Source of the DNA: an uncultured Pelagibacteraceae bacterium | GTDB lineage: Bacteria > Pseudomonadota > Alphaproteobacteria > Pelagibacterales > AG-422-B15 | Direction: 5' to 3' | Length of the DNA: 64,000 nucleotides | Assembly (NCBI GenBank): GCA_902519835.1 | Contig: CABYLU010000001.1 | Location: 1 to 64,000, forward strand | Part shown: in pieces, positions 1-11,804 of the stretch | Layout of the letters: each line of letters opens with the position of its first letter | Numbering within the stretch: the first letter of the stretch is position 1 | The notes under the pieces: model-generated | What the model was told of the DNA's origin: nothing | The model's input: the letters and a program-made list of their open reading frames with translations, nothing else | Databases searched by the model: none | Translations under genes and position numbers: made by a program

Positions 1-1259
<1,259 letters not shown>

Positions 1260-1273
1260 TTAATGCCTTTATT

Positions 1274-2605
1274 TTATGAAAAATATTTTGTTACGCTTTC
1301 AGTTAATTCATCAATTGTATGCTGATTTCCACTTTCAATCATAACTCTTAAAAGAGGTTCAGTACCAGACATTCTAACTACGATTCTTCCGTCTTCTGAA
1401 ACTTTTTCTTCACAAGATTTGATAAATAATTTCGTATCCTCGTGATCTAAAATATTTCTTTCTTTTACGGAGAAATTAATGAGGTTTTGTGGTAAAGGAC
1501 TGAATAAATGAAGGCAGTCACTGGCTTTTCCTTTTTTTCTACTTAAGATAGATAGAATTTGAAGAGCAACTACTATTCCATCTCCTGAGGAAGTAAAATC
1601 ACGTAAAATTATGTGTCCAGATTGTTCACCGCCTAAATTTAAATCTTCTGAAATCATTTTTTCCTTTACATATCGATCACCAACTTTTGCCCTGATTAAC
1701 CCAATGTTATGTTTCTTTAATAAAGTTTCTAAGCCCATGTTTGCCATTGAAGTACCAACTACATTATTATTTTTTAATTTTTTATCTTTTGACATTTCAA
1801 TAGCTAGTAGTGCCAGTATCTGGTCACCATTGACTAAATGTCCTTTTTCATCAATAACAGCCAATCGATCACCATCGCCATCTAAGGCAATGCCAATATC
1901 AGCCTTCTCCTCTAATACTTTTTTAGCAAGTTGATTGGTATTAGTAGACCCACATTCGAAATTTATATTAGTTCCATTTGGTTGAGTAGCTATTTGAATA
2001 ACTTCTGCACCAAGCTCCCATAAAATTAAAGGTGCAGAAATATAAGAAGCCCCATTTGCACAATCTATTACAATTTTAAGACCATCAAGCCGTTGTGATT
2101 TAGGAAAAGTACCTTTTAGGAATTCTATATATCTACCATTTGCATCTTCGAGTCTTTTTGCTCTACCTATTTTTTCTGGACCTGCTAATGAATTTTCCAA
2201 TTCAGACTCCATAAGAGACTCTATTTCAATTTCAGTTTCGTCTGATAATTTATTTCCATTTTTATCAAATATTTTAATACCATTATCTTGATATTGGTTG
2301 TGTGAAGCAGTTATCATTATCCCTAAGTCTGCTCGCATAGATTTTGTCAACATTGCAACTGCGGGTGTAGGTATGGGCCCAAAAAGAAAGACATCCATTC
2401 CCATAGATAATAATCCAGAGGTTAATGCCTGTTCAATCATATATCCTGATAGTCTTGTATCTTTACCAATAACGACCTTGTGACGATGTTCTCCAACAGT
2501 AAAGTGTTTACCTAGTGCCATTCCAAGTTTCATAAGCGTCAGGCCATTAAGTTTTTGACTATTTGAACTTGCTCTTACTCCATCTGTTCCAAAAAACTTT
2601 TTCAT
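1274..2605 (-). CDS. glmM: Phosphoglucosamine mutase
   Basis: GlmM converts glucosamine-6-phosphate to glucosamine-1-phosphate for UDP-GlcNAc, feeding peptidoglycan and lipopolysaccharide. The 443 residues match the usual family length. The phosphoserine loop TASHN has its active-site Ser at residue 101, the metal loop DGDGDR lies at 242-247, the sugar-recognition loop GEQSGH at 326-331, and the phosphate loop with RMSGTEP is near the C-terminus. Its ATG overlaps the folP stop by four bases (ATGA), so translation is probably coupled to folP. The folP-glmM order after ftsH is the widespread proteobacterial arrangement. Confidence 0.96.
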   Translation of the reverse strand: MKKFFGTDGVRASSNSQKLNGLTLMKLGMALGKHFTVGEHRHKVVIGKDTRLSGYMIEQALTSGLLSMGMDVFLFGPIPTPAVAMLTKSMRADLGIMITASHNQYQDNGIKIFDKNGNKLSDETEIEIESLMESELENSLAGPEKIGRAKRLEDANGRYIEFLKGTFPKSQRLDGLKIVIDCANGASYISAPLILWELGAEVIQIATQPNGTNINFECGSTNTNQLAKKVLEEKADIGIALDGDGDRLAVIDEKGHLVNGDQILALLAIEMSKDKKLKNNNVVGTSMANMGLETLLKKHNIGLIRAKVGDRYVKEKMISEDLNLGGEQSGHIILRDFTSSGDGIVVALQILSILSRKKGKASDCLHLFSPLPQNLINFSVKERNILDHEDTKLFIKSCEEKVSEDGRIVVRMSGTEPLLRVMIESGNQHTIDELTESVTKYFS

Positions 2606-3657
2606 TTTATTTTAGAATAAACCTTAATTGATTGTTTTGTTGCATAAACATCGTGCACCCTAAATATTTGAACTCCTTCAGCTAATCCATGCAAAACTGT
2701 TGCTATTGAACCACCTAATCGATCCTCGTATAATTCATTTTTTTCAATCTTGCCAATAAAACTTTTTCGAGAGCTTCCCAATAGCACAGGAAGGCCTAAG
2801 GTATGAAACAATGCGATGTTTGAAATTAGTTTCAAATTTTGTTGCAAAGTTTTACCAAAACCAATTCCAGGGTCTATTATAATTCGGCTCTTTGATATGC
2901 CATTTTTCTCACATAAACTGATTTGCTTTTCAAAGAAATCATAAATATCAAGAAGTACATCTTTGTACTTTATAGTTTTTTGCATCTTTTCAGGAGTTGA
3001 AATTGAATGCATTAAAACAAAAGGAATTTTATTCGAGTTTAAAAATTTTTTTGAATTTTTATCAAATCTAAGTCCTGAAACATCATTTATTAGATTTACA
3101 TCAAACTTAAATGCTTCTTTCATAACTTTAGATTTTCTTGTATCTACCGAGATAAATTCTTTCTTATATTTTTTTCTGATTTGAGAAATTATTGGAATAA
3201 TTCTACTAATTTCATCATTAACTCTAATTTCTTTTGATCCAGGCCTTGTTGACTCTCCGCCAATATCAATGATATCTGCGCCTTCTTTAATTAGTTTTTT
3301 AAACTGCTCAATTGCATTATCGCGTAATAAATATTTTCCACCGTCAAAAAAGCTATCAGGTGTTACATTAAGAATACCCATCACAAGTGATCGCTCAAAG
3401 TTAAACTTTCCTAATTTTTTTCTTTTCTTTGTAATATTTGAAATTTTTTTATTTATATTTCTTTGAATATCAGGTTCCAAATATTTTATATCATCAATTT
3501 TCAGGAACTTTGACCGAGTCTTAGTTTTGCCTCTTGTTATCAATTCAATTTCATTAAAGAATAGTCTGGAGGACCCGAGAAAAAGTGAGTCTTTTGTTTT
3601 TATTTTACTAAATATTGGTCGTACGTAATATCTATTCGAATTACGCACAAGGGACAC
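2602..3657 (-). CDS. folP: Dihydropteroate synthase with N-terminal extension
   Basis: FolP condenses p-aminobenzoate with hydroxymethyl-dihydropterin pyrophosphate in folate synthesis. The TIM-barrel core starts near residue 92 with the pterin-loop motif ILNVTPDSF (95-103), followed by DIGGESTRPG and the sulfonamide-region loop; the C-terminal part carries the RVHDV motif. The 351-residue length includes about 88 residues before the core, beginning RYYVRPIF; comparable extensions occur in alphaproteobacterial FolP, so I keep them. The assigned start is GTG at 3657 without a clear Shine-Dalgarno, so the exact start is uncertain. It overlaps glmM by four bases and follows ftsH by 9 bp. Confidence 0.93.
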   Translation of the reverse strand: MSLVRNSNRYYVRPIFSKIKTKDSLFLGSSRLFFNEIELITRGKTKTRSKFLKIDDIKYLEPDIQRNINKKISNITKKRKKLGKFNFERSLVMGILNVTPDSFFDGGKYLLRDNAIEQFKKLIKEGADIIDIGGESTRPGSKEIRVNDEISRIIPIISQIRKKYKKEFISVDTRKSKVMKEAFKFDVNLINDVSGLRFDKNSKKFLNSNKIPFVLMHSISTPEKMQKTIKYKDVLLDIYDFFEKQISLCEKNGISKSRIIIDPGIGFGKTLQQNLKLISNIALFHTLGLPVLLGSSRKSFIGKIEKNELYEDRLGGSIATVLHGLAEGVQIFRVHDVYATKQSIKVYSKIK

Positions 3658-3666
3658 TGTAATTAG

Positions 3667-5580
3667 TTAACTTGTTTGAGGTTTAGGCTTGAAACTAGCA
3701 CCAACGGGAGCTGATTTACCACTTTTAGGAACAGATGGTCCAGCATTATTAATCTCTTCTTCAGGATTGGATCTGTCAATCTTACCCTCTTTTAATAATG
3801 TAGTTATTTCATCTCCATTTAAAGTTTCATATTCAATTAATCCTTTTGCAAGAGCATGCAAATCGTCTATTTTTTCATTTAAAATTTTCTTTGCTAAATC
3901 ATAACAGCTATCAACAATTTGCCTGATCTCTGAGTCTATAAGTTTAGCTGTTTCTTCAGACACATTTTGATGTCTTTGTACTGATCTTCCTAAAAATACT
4001 TCTTCCTCATTTTCACCATATTGTAATGGTCCTAATTTTTCGCTCATTCCAAATTTAGTCACCATATTTCGAGCCATCTTAGTTGCCATTTCGATATCTG
4101 ATGAAGCACCAGAAGTAACTTTTTTGTCACCAAAGATTATTTCTTCAGCAACTCTTCCGCCCATAGCTACTGTAATATCTGCTAACATTTTTTCCCTAGG
4201 TAAAGATAATTGGTCTCTTTCGGGCAACCTCATTACCATTCCAAGGGCTCTGCCTCTTGGTATTATTGTAGCTTTATGTATTGGATCTGAAGCGGATTGA
4301 TTTAACGCAACAACAGCGTGACCTCCTTCGTGATAAGCGGTAAGTTCTTTTTCTTCTTGACTCATAACAAGAGATCTTCTTTCTGACCCCATCATAACTT
4401 TATCTTTTGCTTCCTCAAAATCTACCATAGTAACAATTTTCTTATTTTTTCTTGCTGCCAACAATGCTGCTTCATTTACAATGTTAGCTAAATCTGCACC
4501 AGAAAAACCGGGCGTTCCCCTTGCAATTGTTCTAATATCTACATCAGGCGCGACAGAGATTTTTTTAATATGAACTTTCAGAATTGCTTCTCTGCCTAAG
4601 ATATCCGGATTAGGAACAACAACCTGCCTGTCAAAACGACCTGGTCTCAATAGAGCCGGATCAAGTACATCTGGCCTGTTAGTCGCGGCAACCAAAATAA
4701 TACCTTCCTGAGTATCAAATCCGTCCATCTCAACTAAAATCTGATTGAGTGTCTGTTCTCTCTCATCATTGCCGCCACCAAGACCTGCTCCACGGCTTCT
4801 GCCAACAGCATCAATTTCATCAATGAAAATTATACATGGTGCGTTTCTTCTTCCCTGCTCGAACATATCCCTAACTCGAGAAGCTCCAACACCAACAAAC
4901 ATTTCAACAAAATCAGAACCCGAGATTGTAAAAAAAGGTACACCGGCCTCCCCTGCTACAGCTCTAGCAAGCAATGTCTTTCCTGTTCCTGGAGGGCCAA
5001 TTAATAAGGCACCTTTTGGAATTCTACCACCTAGTTTTTGAAATTTTCTAGGATCCTTTAAAAACTCAACAATTTCAACAAGCTCCTCTTTTGCTTCATC
5101 TATTCCAGCTACATCATTAAAAGTAACTTTATTTTTATTTTCAGTTAGTAATTTAGCCTTGGACCTTCCAAACCCCATTGCTCCACCCCTTCCACCTTGC
5201 ATCTGACGCATGAAAAAAATCCATACACCAATAAGTAAAAGCATTGGGAACCAGGAAATTAAAACTCCAAGAAGTGACGGATAGCCGTCGTCTAGTGGTG
5301 CAGCTGATATGTTTACGCCTCTATCATTAAGTCTATCAACGAGTGTTGGATCATTAGCGGCATAGGTTTTAAAAGATCTACCATCTTCAAAAGCTCCGTT
5401 GATATTATTACCTCGAATAATAACATCTTTAATTGAGCCAGCTTCAACTTCATCTAAAAATTGTGAATATGTTAAATCAACTGTATTTCTTTCACCGCTG
5501 GTGTTACTGAATAAATTAAAAAGTCCAAAGACGATTAAAGCAATAAAGAGCCAAAGAACTATATTTCGCAAATTCATCAT
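3667..5580 (-). CDS. ftsH: ATP-dependent zinc metalloprotease FtsH
   Basis: FtsH is the membrane-anchored AAA+ protease that degrades unassembled membrane proteins and short-lived regulators such as heat-shock sigma factor and LpxC. Two transmembrane segments (about 6-24 and 104-124) flank a periplasmic domain. The AAA module shows Walker A GPPGTGKT (195-202), Walker B with DEID (254-257) and the second region of homology near 302-318. The protease domain has zinc motif HEGGH (417-421) and the third ligand candidate Asp495. The 637 residues and the Pro/Lys-rich C-terminal tail are normal for the family. Two consecutive ATG codons open the frame; the first is used here. Confidence 0.97.
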   Translation of the reverse strand: MMNLRNIVLWLFIALIVFGLFNLFSNTSGERNTVDLTYSQFLDEVEAGSIKDVIIRGNNINGAFEDGRSFKTYAANDPTLVDRLNDRGVNISAAPLDDGYPSLLGVLISWFPMLLLIGVWIFFMRQMQGGRGGAMGFGRSKAKLLTENKNKVTFNDVAGIDEAKEELVEIVEFLKDPRKFQKLGGRIPKGALLIGPPGTGKTLLARAVAGEAGVPFFTISGSDFVEMFVGVGASRVRDMFEQGRRNAPCIIFIDEIDAVGRSRGAGLGGGNDEREQTLNQILVEMDGFDTQEGIILVAATNRPDVLDPALLRPGRFDRQVVVPNPDILGREAILKVHIKKISVAPDVDIRTIARGTPGFSGADLANIVNEAALLAARKNKKIVTMVDFEEAKDKVMMGSERRSLVMSQEEKELTAYHEGGHAVVALNQSASDPIHKATIIPRGRALGMVMRLPERDQLSLPREKMLADITVAMGGRVAEEIIFGDKKVTSGASSDIEMATKMARNMVTKFGMSEKLGPLQYGENEEEVFLGRSVQRHQNVSEETAKLIDSEIRQIVDSCYDLAKKILNEKIDDLHALAKGLIEYETLNGDEITTLLKEGKIDRSNPEEEINNAGPSVPKSGKSAPVGASFKPKPQTS

Positions 5581-5672
5581 AATAAAGATATTGATATTAT
5601 TAGATAATTACTATTTTTCAGCATACAAGAAAATATATCAATAAAATTTAATATTATATTCAATAGCTTAGT

Positions 5673-6758
5673 CTAGTAATGCTCGATAAATTTTGTCCAA
5701 TTTTTAGAAATGACCAAATTTTTAGTCTTATTAGGTCTAGATATACTGTTCTCAGACTGAATATTTACCACTCCCTTCTGCCCAACAAATGTGCAACTAT
5801 TTAAGGTACGCTTAAAACTTTTTTCTTTCACAATTGAATTTATCAATTCTTGTACTGATCGCGATCTAGGCACTTTATTGCTTTCTCCAGCAAATCTGCA
5901 CAGTTTTACGAGTACTCTATGTTGAATTTCTTCGGGTAATTTTATAAATTCCTTAGACTTAAAACTAAGAATTTTCTTTTGATTGAGTTTTACTTTTTCT
6001 TCTAAGTAATTACTAACTGCAGTATTAATTGCGGTATCTGCACTTTTTAAATTCTTTAAGATGTTTTTAAACCTAGCTTTACTGAGACCTTCATGTATTA
6101 ATTGTTGAGATAACTTTCGAATACGAGATCTATCATACTTATTATCATAATTCGTTCTGTCATTTATATAAACTTGCTTTTGCTCTGATAAATACGCAAT
6201 AAGAGATTTTTTTGAGTACTCGAGTAATGGTCTAACTAAAATTAACTTTGTATTCTTAAATCTAGATTTTACTTTCAATGAAGAAAGTCCTTTTACCCCA
6301 CTGCCCCTTATTAATCTCATTAAAAAATTTTCTATTTCGTCATCAAGATGATGGGCTGTTAATAAGAATTTAATTTTTTTCTTATCACAATATTTTGATA
6401 AGGCTTCATATCGAAGCGTCCTTGCCTTGGAAAGGGTATTAGAGGTGTTGATCTTTTTTTTTAATCTAGTTGAGTAGAAGTTAATTTTATTCTTTTTTGC
6501 GATTTTTTTTAACCATACAATTTCTTTTGATGACTCTGCTCTAATTCCATGATCAATGCTTAATACAGTTAAATTAATATTATTATTTAATGCATATCTA
6601 TTAGACAAATACATAAGAGCTAAACTATCTGGACCACCAGAAACTGCTACAGCAATATCTGAATTTACTCGAAGTTCTCTCATCTTTGCTTCGAAATCTT
6701 GATTAGTTATTTTTACGACTTTTTTATGATTGATTGGCTTAACTAATTTCACAGCCAT
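5673..6758 (-). CDS. tilS: tRNA(Ile)-lysidine synthetase
   Basis: TilS ligates lysine to C34 of the CAU-anticodon isoleucine tRNA so that it reads AUA rather than AUG. The N-terminal PP-loop ATPase signature SGGPDS lies at residues 40-45, with the DHGIRAES and HHLDDEIENFLMRL motifs downstream. At 361 residues it lacks the long C-terminal tRNA-binding extension of E. coli TilS, as many alphaproteobacterial versions do. Its start lies 20 bp inside the 3' end of cpoB, implying coupling with the Tol-Pal operon, and ftsH follows after 92 bp. This tRNA modification bears on the apparent AUA start of rpsU in the same window only indirectly. Confidence 0.93.
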   Translation of the reverse strand: MAVKLVKPINHKKVVKITNQDFEAKMRELRVNSDIAVAVSGGPDSLALMYLSNRYALNNNINLTVLSIDHGIRAESSKEIVWLKKIAKKNKINFYSTRLKKKINTSNTLSKARTLRYEALSKYCDKKKIKFLLTAHHLDDEIENFLMRLIRGSGVKGLSSLKVKSRFKNTKLILVRPLLEYSKKSLIAYLSEQKQVYINDRTNYDNKYDRSRIRKLSQQLIHEGLSKARFKNILKNLKSADTAINTAVSNYLEEKVKLNQKKILSFKSKEFIKLPEEIQHRVLVKLCRFAGESNKVPRSRSVQELINSIVKEKSFKRTLNSCTFVGQKGVVNIQSENSISRPNKTKNLVISKNWTKFIEHY

Positions 6759-7773
6759 TTTTTTCGATTTCTAATTTACCCCTGTCTAATACAGCAGTAT
6801 TTGCGTTTGGATAGGTATCTTTTAATTGTATAAAAGTTACACACCCTTGTTCCTTTTGATCCATATTAACTAGAGATATTCCGAGTTTTAAAAGCGCATC
6901 TGCAGCTTTCTTTGAGTCAGGATAAACTTGGTATAGGCTTAAATAATTTTTAGCTGCGTCTTTATAATTTTCTCTAACATAATAAGTTTCTGCTAGCCAA
7001 AAGTTTGCGTTACTTAATAGACTGGAATCATTTCCGACAGACATAAATTCTTGAAATGCTTTTTCAGCAAGTTCATAGTCACCCTGTTTGAGAAGACCCA
7101 TTGCGTATTCATATTGACCTTTTTCATCTCCTTCAGGTAGTACCGCTAGTACAATTTCTTGTTCTTCAAAAGCGACAATATTATCCTGAGAAATAGTATT
7201 TATTATTTCTTGCTCTTCCTGTTCATCAACATTTTTGATTTCAAATGGAGAGGCAGACAGCTCCTCTTTTGAAGACATATTTATTGTTCCAAGTGACTGT
7301 GGTTCCAAATTTAGCCCCTCACTTGTGTTATCTACTAGGTTATTAATTTGTGTTTCGTTGTTGGGTAACGTCATAGATAATTGATTTTTCTCTATACTTT
7401 CAGTTTTAGAATTTATATCAATAAACCTGTATTCAGTATCTTCTCTAAATGTATTAAAATTATTTACTGTAGATTGCATTGTAAATATCATTTCTTCAAT
7501 TTTTGCTGTCAGTGATTGAACTTCATTTTGTAACTCAGCTATCTGGATAGATTGTTTTGTTATAATTGATTGGTAATCATCAAGACTAACATTGTTACCA
7601 GTACCAGACGTCGTTTTGCTAAATGTTGCTTTTTCAAGAACCTTTATTCTGCTTTCAATTGAGTCTAATTTTTGCAACAACCGATCTACATCTAATTCTT
7701 CTGACTGAACATGAATAATCTGTGTGAAAGAGATTAGAATAAAAAAGAAAATAAATTGAATTCTTTTGAACAT
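6739..7773 (-). CDS. cpoB: Tol-Pal system protein CpoB (YbgF)
   Basis: CpoB is a periplasmic coordinator that links Tol-Pal driven outer-membrane constriction with peptidoglycan synthesis at division. The 344-residue product starts with a hydrophobic signal peptide (about 1-23), followed by a coiled-coil segment rich in Glu/Lys/Ile heptads (about 28-130), an acidic linker, and C-terminal tetratricopeptide repeats (about 215-340) with typical motifs such as YEYAMGLLKQGDYELAEKAF. It follows pal by 71 bp in the canonical order tolB-pal-cpoB and overlaps tilS. Confidence 0.9.
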   Translation of the reverse strand: MFKRIQFIFFFILISFTQIIHVQSEELDVDRLLQKLDSIESRIKVLEKATFSKTTSGTGNNVSLDDYQSIITKQSIQIAELQNEVQSLTAKIEEMIFTMQSTVNNFNTFREDTEYRFIDINSKTESIEKNQLSMTLPNNETQINNLVDNTSEGLNLEPQSLGTINMSSKEELSASPFEIKNVDEQEEQEIINTISQDNIVAFEEQEIVLAVLPEGDEKGQYEYAMGLLKQGDYELAEKAFQEFMSVGNDSSLLSNANFWLAETYYVRENYKDAAKNYLSLYQVYPDSKKAADALLKLGISLVNMDQKEQGCVTFIQLKDTYPNANTAVLDRGKLEIEKNGCEIS

Positions 7774-7844
7774 TACATTATCTAAACTTAACCTTATTTA
7801 AAAGATTAAGCTTATCTTTTGTCTAAAAAAAGGCGTCTTATTAA

Positions 7845-8360
7845 TTAGTTAGTTCTTACTGTTACAGATCGTCTATTTTGAGCCCATGCTTTATTATTAG
7901 ATGCACTGTTAACTGGTCTTTCTTTACCAAAACTAATTGTAGTAATTCGACTAGCGCTTATGCCTTGCGTCATTAAATAATCTTTTGCTGCATTTGCTCT
8001 TCTATCACCTAGGGCTAAGTTATACTCTCTTGTACCCCTTTCATCAGCATGGCCCTCAATTGCAATAGTAACTGATCCATTTGCCTTTAACCACTTTGCT
8101 TGTTTAGCTAAAGTTGCTTGGGCTGCGCTTGTTAGTGAATAACTATCATATGCAAAGAAAACTCTATCCGGAACATCAACAGCAAGCATTTCTACTGTAT
8201 CAGTACCAACATAAACTCCGTCTACGACTTCAACTTTAGAAGCTGAACTTGATGATGATGTAGATGCAGTATCTTGCGGTGTTGTAGTACATGCAGCAAG
8301 AATGATAGCTGCAAAAGATAAAACTAAAAATCTATTTAAATTTTTAAATGTTAATAACAT
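7845..8360 (-). CDS. pal: Peptidoglycan-associated lipoprotein Pal
   Basis: Pal anchors the outer membrane to peptidoglycan and works with TolB. I place the start at the ATG at 8360, not at the in-frame TTG at 8390, because GGGAG lies about 8 bp upstream and the resulting 171-residue product opens directly with a lipoprotein signal peptide. The lipobox LAAC puts the lipidated Cys at residue 24; a Ser/Thr linker follows, and the OmpA-like peptidoglycan-binding domain (about 65-170) has the motif EGHADERGTREYNLALG and the RRSVTV end. It follows tolB in the standard order. Confidence 0.95.
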   Translation of the reverse strand: MLLTFKNLNRFLVLSFAAIILAACTTTPQDTASTSSSSSASKVEVVDGVYVGTDTVEMLAVDVPDRVFFAYDSYSLTSAAQATLAKQAKWLKANGSVTIAIEGHADERGTREYNLALGDRRANAAKDYLMTQGISASRITTISFGKERPVNSASNNKAWAQNRRSVTVRTN

Positions 8361-8481
8361 TATAAACTCCCGTAATATTTGATCGCCCAAGTCCTAGTAC
8401 TTTATTAATTTAAGTTACGCAAGTCTATAATAAAATAGCTGCGAATTGATTAAAATGGTCCTATTTTAGTCAAAAAATTGC

Positions 8482-9804
8482 CTATTGTATCAATTTCGAC
8501 CATGATGGGTCTGACGCATCAACTGGAGTTTCAAGCTTTCTCTCATTAAATCCTGTAAGATCAATTGACCAGATTGCCGAGGAATGGCCCTGACCTGCAT
8601 CATTAGACTTAGTTTCTCTATAAAATATCAAAACTCTTCCATTAGAAGACCAAGAAGGAGCCTCTTGATACCAATTTTCAGTTAAAAGTCTCTCTCCAGT
8701 TCCATCTGTTCTCATAACTCCAATAAAATATTGTCCCTGAAAATTTTTTGTAAAAGCAATAAGATCACCTCTTGGTGACCATACAGGTGTAGCATAATTG
8801 CCTGTTCCTTTAGAAATTCTTTTTTGGTTTCTGCCGTTACTATCCATTACATAAATTTGTTGCGATCCACCTCTGTCAGAGTTGAATGTAATTCTTTTTC
8901 CATCTGGAGAATAACTTGGAGATGTATCAATTGCGGGGCTGTCTGTTAGCCTTTCTACTACTCTGGAAACTAAATCCATTACATATATGTCAGAATTACC
9001 ATCTCTAGCTAAACTCATGATGATCTTATTTCCATCTGGAGAAAAACGGGGTGCGAATGTCATACCTGGAAAGTCTCCTACTACTTCTTGAATACCTGTT
9101 TGGATGTTTAATAAATATACTCGTGGAAGATTTTTAAAATAAGATAAATAGGTAATCTCTTGTCTTACTGGATTAAATCTTGGAGTCAAAACAAGTTCTT
9201 TACCTGTAGTCAAAAATTTATGATTTGCTCCGTCCTGGTCCATTATCGCAAGTTTCTTAATACGTTTATTTTTTGGTCCTTCTTCTGCGACATAAACTAT
9301 TCTGGTATCGAAGTAGCCCTGCTCACCAGTCAGGCGCTCATAAATCTTATCTGCAATCATGTGACTAATTCTCCTCCAATTTTCAATTGTCGTAATTAAA
9401 ACAAGTCCCTCGATTTCCTTTTCTGCTAATGTATCCCAAAGTCTGAACTCTACTCGAAGTCTCTCATTTTCAACCGATAGCTCCCCTGTTAATAGGCCCT
9501 GAGCCTTTATCAATCTCCAATCTGCAAAACGTGGATTTAAATGCATTGCTCTATTTTTTTGAATAAATGCATTTTCATCTACAGATAAAAATAATCCACT
9601 TCTCTCTAAGTCATCAGCTATAACTTTACGGATGCTTGATGGTATATTTTGGTCATCCAGAATACTGTCTGTGTCATGAAAAAATTCAGTAATGGCAATT
9701 GGTAGAGGCTCTCTATTACCTTCAGTAATATCAATTTCAATAATAGCAAATGAAATAGATGAAAAATGAAGAGCTATTACGATGTATAAGAGTATTTTTT
9801 TCAT
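8482..9804 (-). CDS. tolB: Tol-Pal system beta-propeller protein TolB
   Basis: TolB is the periplasmic partner that binds Pal and, in cycles driven by TolQRA, releases it. The 440-residue product has a signal peptide (about 1-20), an N-terminal alpha/beta domain, and a six-bladed beta-propeller (about 170-435) visible as repeated motifs of the form [30 protein letters not shown] and [10 protein letters not shown]. It begins 5 bp after tolA and is followed by pal, 121 bp from the preferred pal start. Confidence 0.96.
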   Translation of the reverse strand: MKKILLYIVIALHFSSISFAIIEIDITEGNREPLPIAITEFFHDTDSILDDQNIPSSIRKVIADDLERSGLFLSVDENAFIQKNRAMHLNPRFADWRLIKAQGLLTGELSVENERLRVEFRLWDTLAEKEIEGLVLITTIENWRRISHMIADKIYERLTGEQGYFDTRIVYVAEEGPKNKRIKKLAIMDQDGANHKFLTTGKELVLTPRFNPVRQEITYLSYFKNLPRVYLLNIQTGIQEVVGDFPGMTFAPRFSPDGNKIIMSLARDGNSDIYVMDLVSRVVERLTDSPAIDTSPSYSPDGKRITFNSDRGGSQQIYVMDSNGRNQKRISKGTGNYATPVWSPRGDLIAFTKNFQGQYFIGVMRTDGTGERLLTENWYQEAPSWSSNGRVLIFYRETKSNDAGQGHSSAIWSIDLTGFNERKLETPVDASDPSWSKLIQ

Positions 9805-9809
9805 AATAA

Positions 9810-10622
9810 TTATCCTCTTAGTATCTCTCTAGGATCAAAATTCAACTGTAAATTTTTCCAATTGTCATATCTTTCAACATCTGGAACTTTTATTGGATCA
9901 CAACGTCTTACTGCTCTAAGGGCACTTTCAGCAAGAGTTCTAAAATACTTTTCGCTAGGCTTATTCATCCTTTCGTGTTGAACAACCTCCGGTGGTTTAA
10001 GCAAAGAACCATCTGTATTTAAGTAAATTTTAATTTTAACAATCATTGTATCATCATATGGAATTCCAAGAGGTATACTCCAGCATTGCATAAATTGAGC
10101 TCTGATAGCATCCTCCTCAGATAAAGTAAGTCGTTTATCGAGACTAGGTGTTGAATCTAACGCTTCATAATCTTTTTCTATAATTTCTTCAGGATTATCT
10201 ATTTTTGTATCTTTTTGTTTATCAATTAACTCGGCTAATTTAAGAGGATCGAATTTGTCTTTTTTCTTAACTTCGGGTTTTCGTACGGGCATGTTTTGTA
10301 TCATTTTTTCTTCTAATTTTGTCTTTTCAATTTTTTCTTCATCGCTTGGATCTTTTACTTTTTCATTGGATTTTTCATCTTTGGGTTTACTAATTGGCTG
10401 GTTTAATTTTGATTCTTCCTTCTTTTTTTCAACTGATTCTTTTTGTTCTTCGATTTTTTTACTAATTTGCGGGACATTTGTTTTTTCTGCGATTTCTATT
10501 AATTCGACTTGTATAACCGGTGGCATTTCCAAATCATTATTATTAAATAATGGCAAAGATAAGACCGTAAATAAAAGTATAAAAACGTGTAGAAATATTG
10601 ACCCTAAAACAGAAACTCTCAT
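9810..10622 (-). CDS. tolA: Cell envelope integrity protein TolA
   Basis: TolA spans the periplasm and transmits proton-motive energy from TolQR to TolB and Pal. The 270 residues show one N-terminal membrane helix (about 7-26), a highly charged Lys/Glu-rich stretch (about 45-150) expected to be an extended coil, and a compact C-terminal domain (about 165-270) with the Cys-containing motif QFMQCWSIP and a second Cys near RRCDP, typical for alphaproteobacterial TolA. It lies between tolR (16 bp) and tolB (5 bp). Confidence 0.9.
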   Translation of the reverse strand: MRVSVLGSIFLHVFILLFTVLSLPLFNNNDLEMPPVIQVELIEIAEKTNVPQISKKIEEQKESVEKKKEESKLNQPISKPKDEKSNEKVKDPSDEEKIEKTKLEEKMIQNMPVRKPEVKKKDKFDPLKLAELIDKQKDTKIDNPEEIIEKDYEALDSTPSLDKRLTLSEEDAIRAQFMQCWSIPLGIPYDDTMIVKIKIYLNTDGSLLKPPEVVQHERMNKPSEKYFRTLAESALRAVRRCDPIKVPDVERYDNWKNLQLNFDPREILRG

Positions 10623-10638
10623 ATATAAATAGCATTAA

Positions 10639-11043
10639 TTATTTACTTAATGGCTTAGTAATCAAAGCAACCTTTGTAAAACCAGAACCAGATAGCTCTC
10701 CTAAAACCATCATTATCTGTCCATAATCAATTGCTTCATCTCCTCTAACATAAATTTTTGTATCAAGTCTATTTTCTGTTATTGCTTTCATTTTTGGAAC
10801 TAGTTCAGAAATGCCTATCTCTGTCTCTTGAATGAATATATTACCGCTTGCATCAATTGTTACTTCAAGCGGTTCATTGTCAGATTGCAACGTATCTGCA
10901 TTTGTTTCAGGTAAGTCAACCTGAACTCCTACTGTTAACAAAGGAGCGGTTACCATAAAAATGATTAATAAAACCAGCATTACATCAACGAAAGGTGTTA
11001 CGTTGATTTCACTGAATGGTTTTGATCTAGTGTTACGTGTCAC
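10639..11043 (-). CDS. tolR: Biopolymer transport protein TolR
   Basis: TolR is an ExbD-family stator protein that couples the proton motive force to TolA. The 134 residues contain a cytoplasmic N-terminus with the motif SEINVTPFVDVMLVLLIIFM, which carries the conserved membrane Asp for proton transfer in the single helix (about 16-38), and a periplasmic domain thereafter. It starts 12 bp after tolQ. Confidence 0.95.
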   Translation of the reverse strand: MTRNTRSKPFSEINVTPFVDVMLVLLIIFMVTAPLLTVGVQVDLPETNADTLQSDNEPLEVTIDASGNIFIQETEIGISELVPKMKAITENRLDTKIYVRGDEAIDYGQIMMVLGELSGSGFTKVALITKPLSK

Positions 11044-11055
11044 AATTTAAAATTT

Positions 11056-11760
11056 CTATTTCGTACTCAAGCCTCTTGAGAAAATAACATTAAAATGTTC
11101 TTTAAATCGATACATTCGCGCATTTTCATCATTTACCTGACTAGTAAATATATTGTAAGCAATTACAGCAGGTATTGCTGCTAATAAACCAAGAGCAGTT
11201 GCAAATAATGCTTCAGCTATTCCAGGAGCAACTACTGCAAGGGAGGTATTTCTTGAAATGGCAATAGATTGAAAAGAATTCATTATTCCCCAGACCGTTC
11301 CAAATAATCCAATAAATGGAGTCGTAGCGCCTATTGTTGCTAAATAACTGAAGTATTCAGATAGCTTCTCATTTTGAAAATCTATTGCTGCCTCCATAAC
11401 ACGATTTAATCTATCAACTAAACTATCTATTTTTTTTGTAGTTTCCTGATTAGACTTTTCAATCTCGTCAACAGCTTCATTGAAAACATACTTAATTGGA
11501 CTTTCTGGTAATTCTCTCGTACTACTAGAGATTTCTTTTATTGATCTTCCCGACCAAAATTCCTCCTCGAATTGCTTACTGATTTCTTTTAAAGAACGGA
11601 ATAAACGAATTTTATGAATTATGATTGTCCATGAGAAAATAGAAGAAGCAAATAGAATTAGAATCACTAACTTTACGACGATATCTGCTCTAAAAAAAAG
11701 TGAAATTAATGTGAACTCATCGTTTACTTGGCTAACACTTACTAAATCTTCGTTTTCCAT
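11056..11760 (-). CDS. tolQ: Tol-Pal system proton channel protein TolQ
   Basis: TolQ, of the MotA/TolQ/ExbB family, forms the proton-conducting stator with TolR. The 234 residues contain three membrane helices (about 27-47, 140-160 and 178-200) and a long cytoplasmic loop, with the family motif ATTPFIGLFGTVWGIMNSF near 146-165 and PGIAEALFATALGLLAAIPA near 178-198. It is the first tol gene; upstream sits a small nuclease gene rather than ybgC or ruvB. Confidence 0.95.
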   Translation of the reverse strand: MENEDLVSVSQVNDEFTLISLFFRADIVVKLVILILFASSIFSWTIIIHKIRLFRSLKEISKQFEEEFWSGRSIKEISSSTRELPESPIKYVFNEAVDEIEKSNQETTKKIDSLVDRLNRVMEAAIDFQNEKLSEYFSYLATIGATTPFIGLFGTVWGIMNSFQSIAISRNTSLAVVAPGIAEALFATALGLLAAIPAVIAYNIFTSQVNDENARMYRFKEHFNVIFSRGLSTK

Positions 11761-11804
11761 AATTTTTCAATTATTATTAAATATTGTCCTAATTAGGGCA
11801 AATC

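Noticed and set aside
4745-5041. Open frame antisense to ftsH (and similar antisense frames over glmM, xsc, tolB and others)
   Set aside because: These mirror the codon pattern of well-supported genes, have no ribosome-binding sites and no recognisable domains.
7845-8390. Longer Pal frame from the TTG at 8390
   Set aside because: ATG 8360 has GGGAG at good spacing and begins directly with the lipoprotein signal peptide; the extra ten residues would disrupt it.
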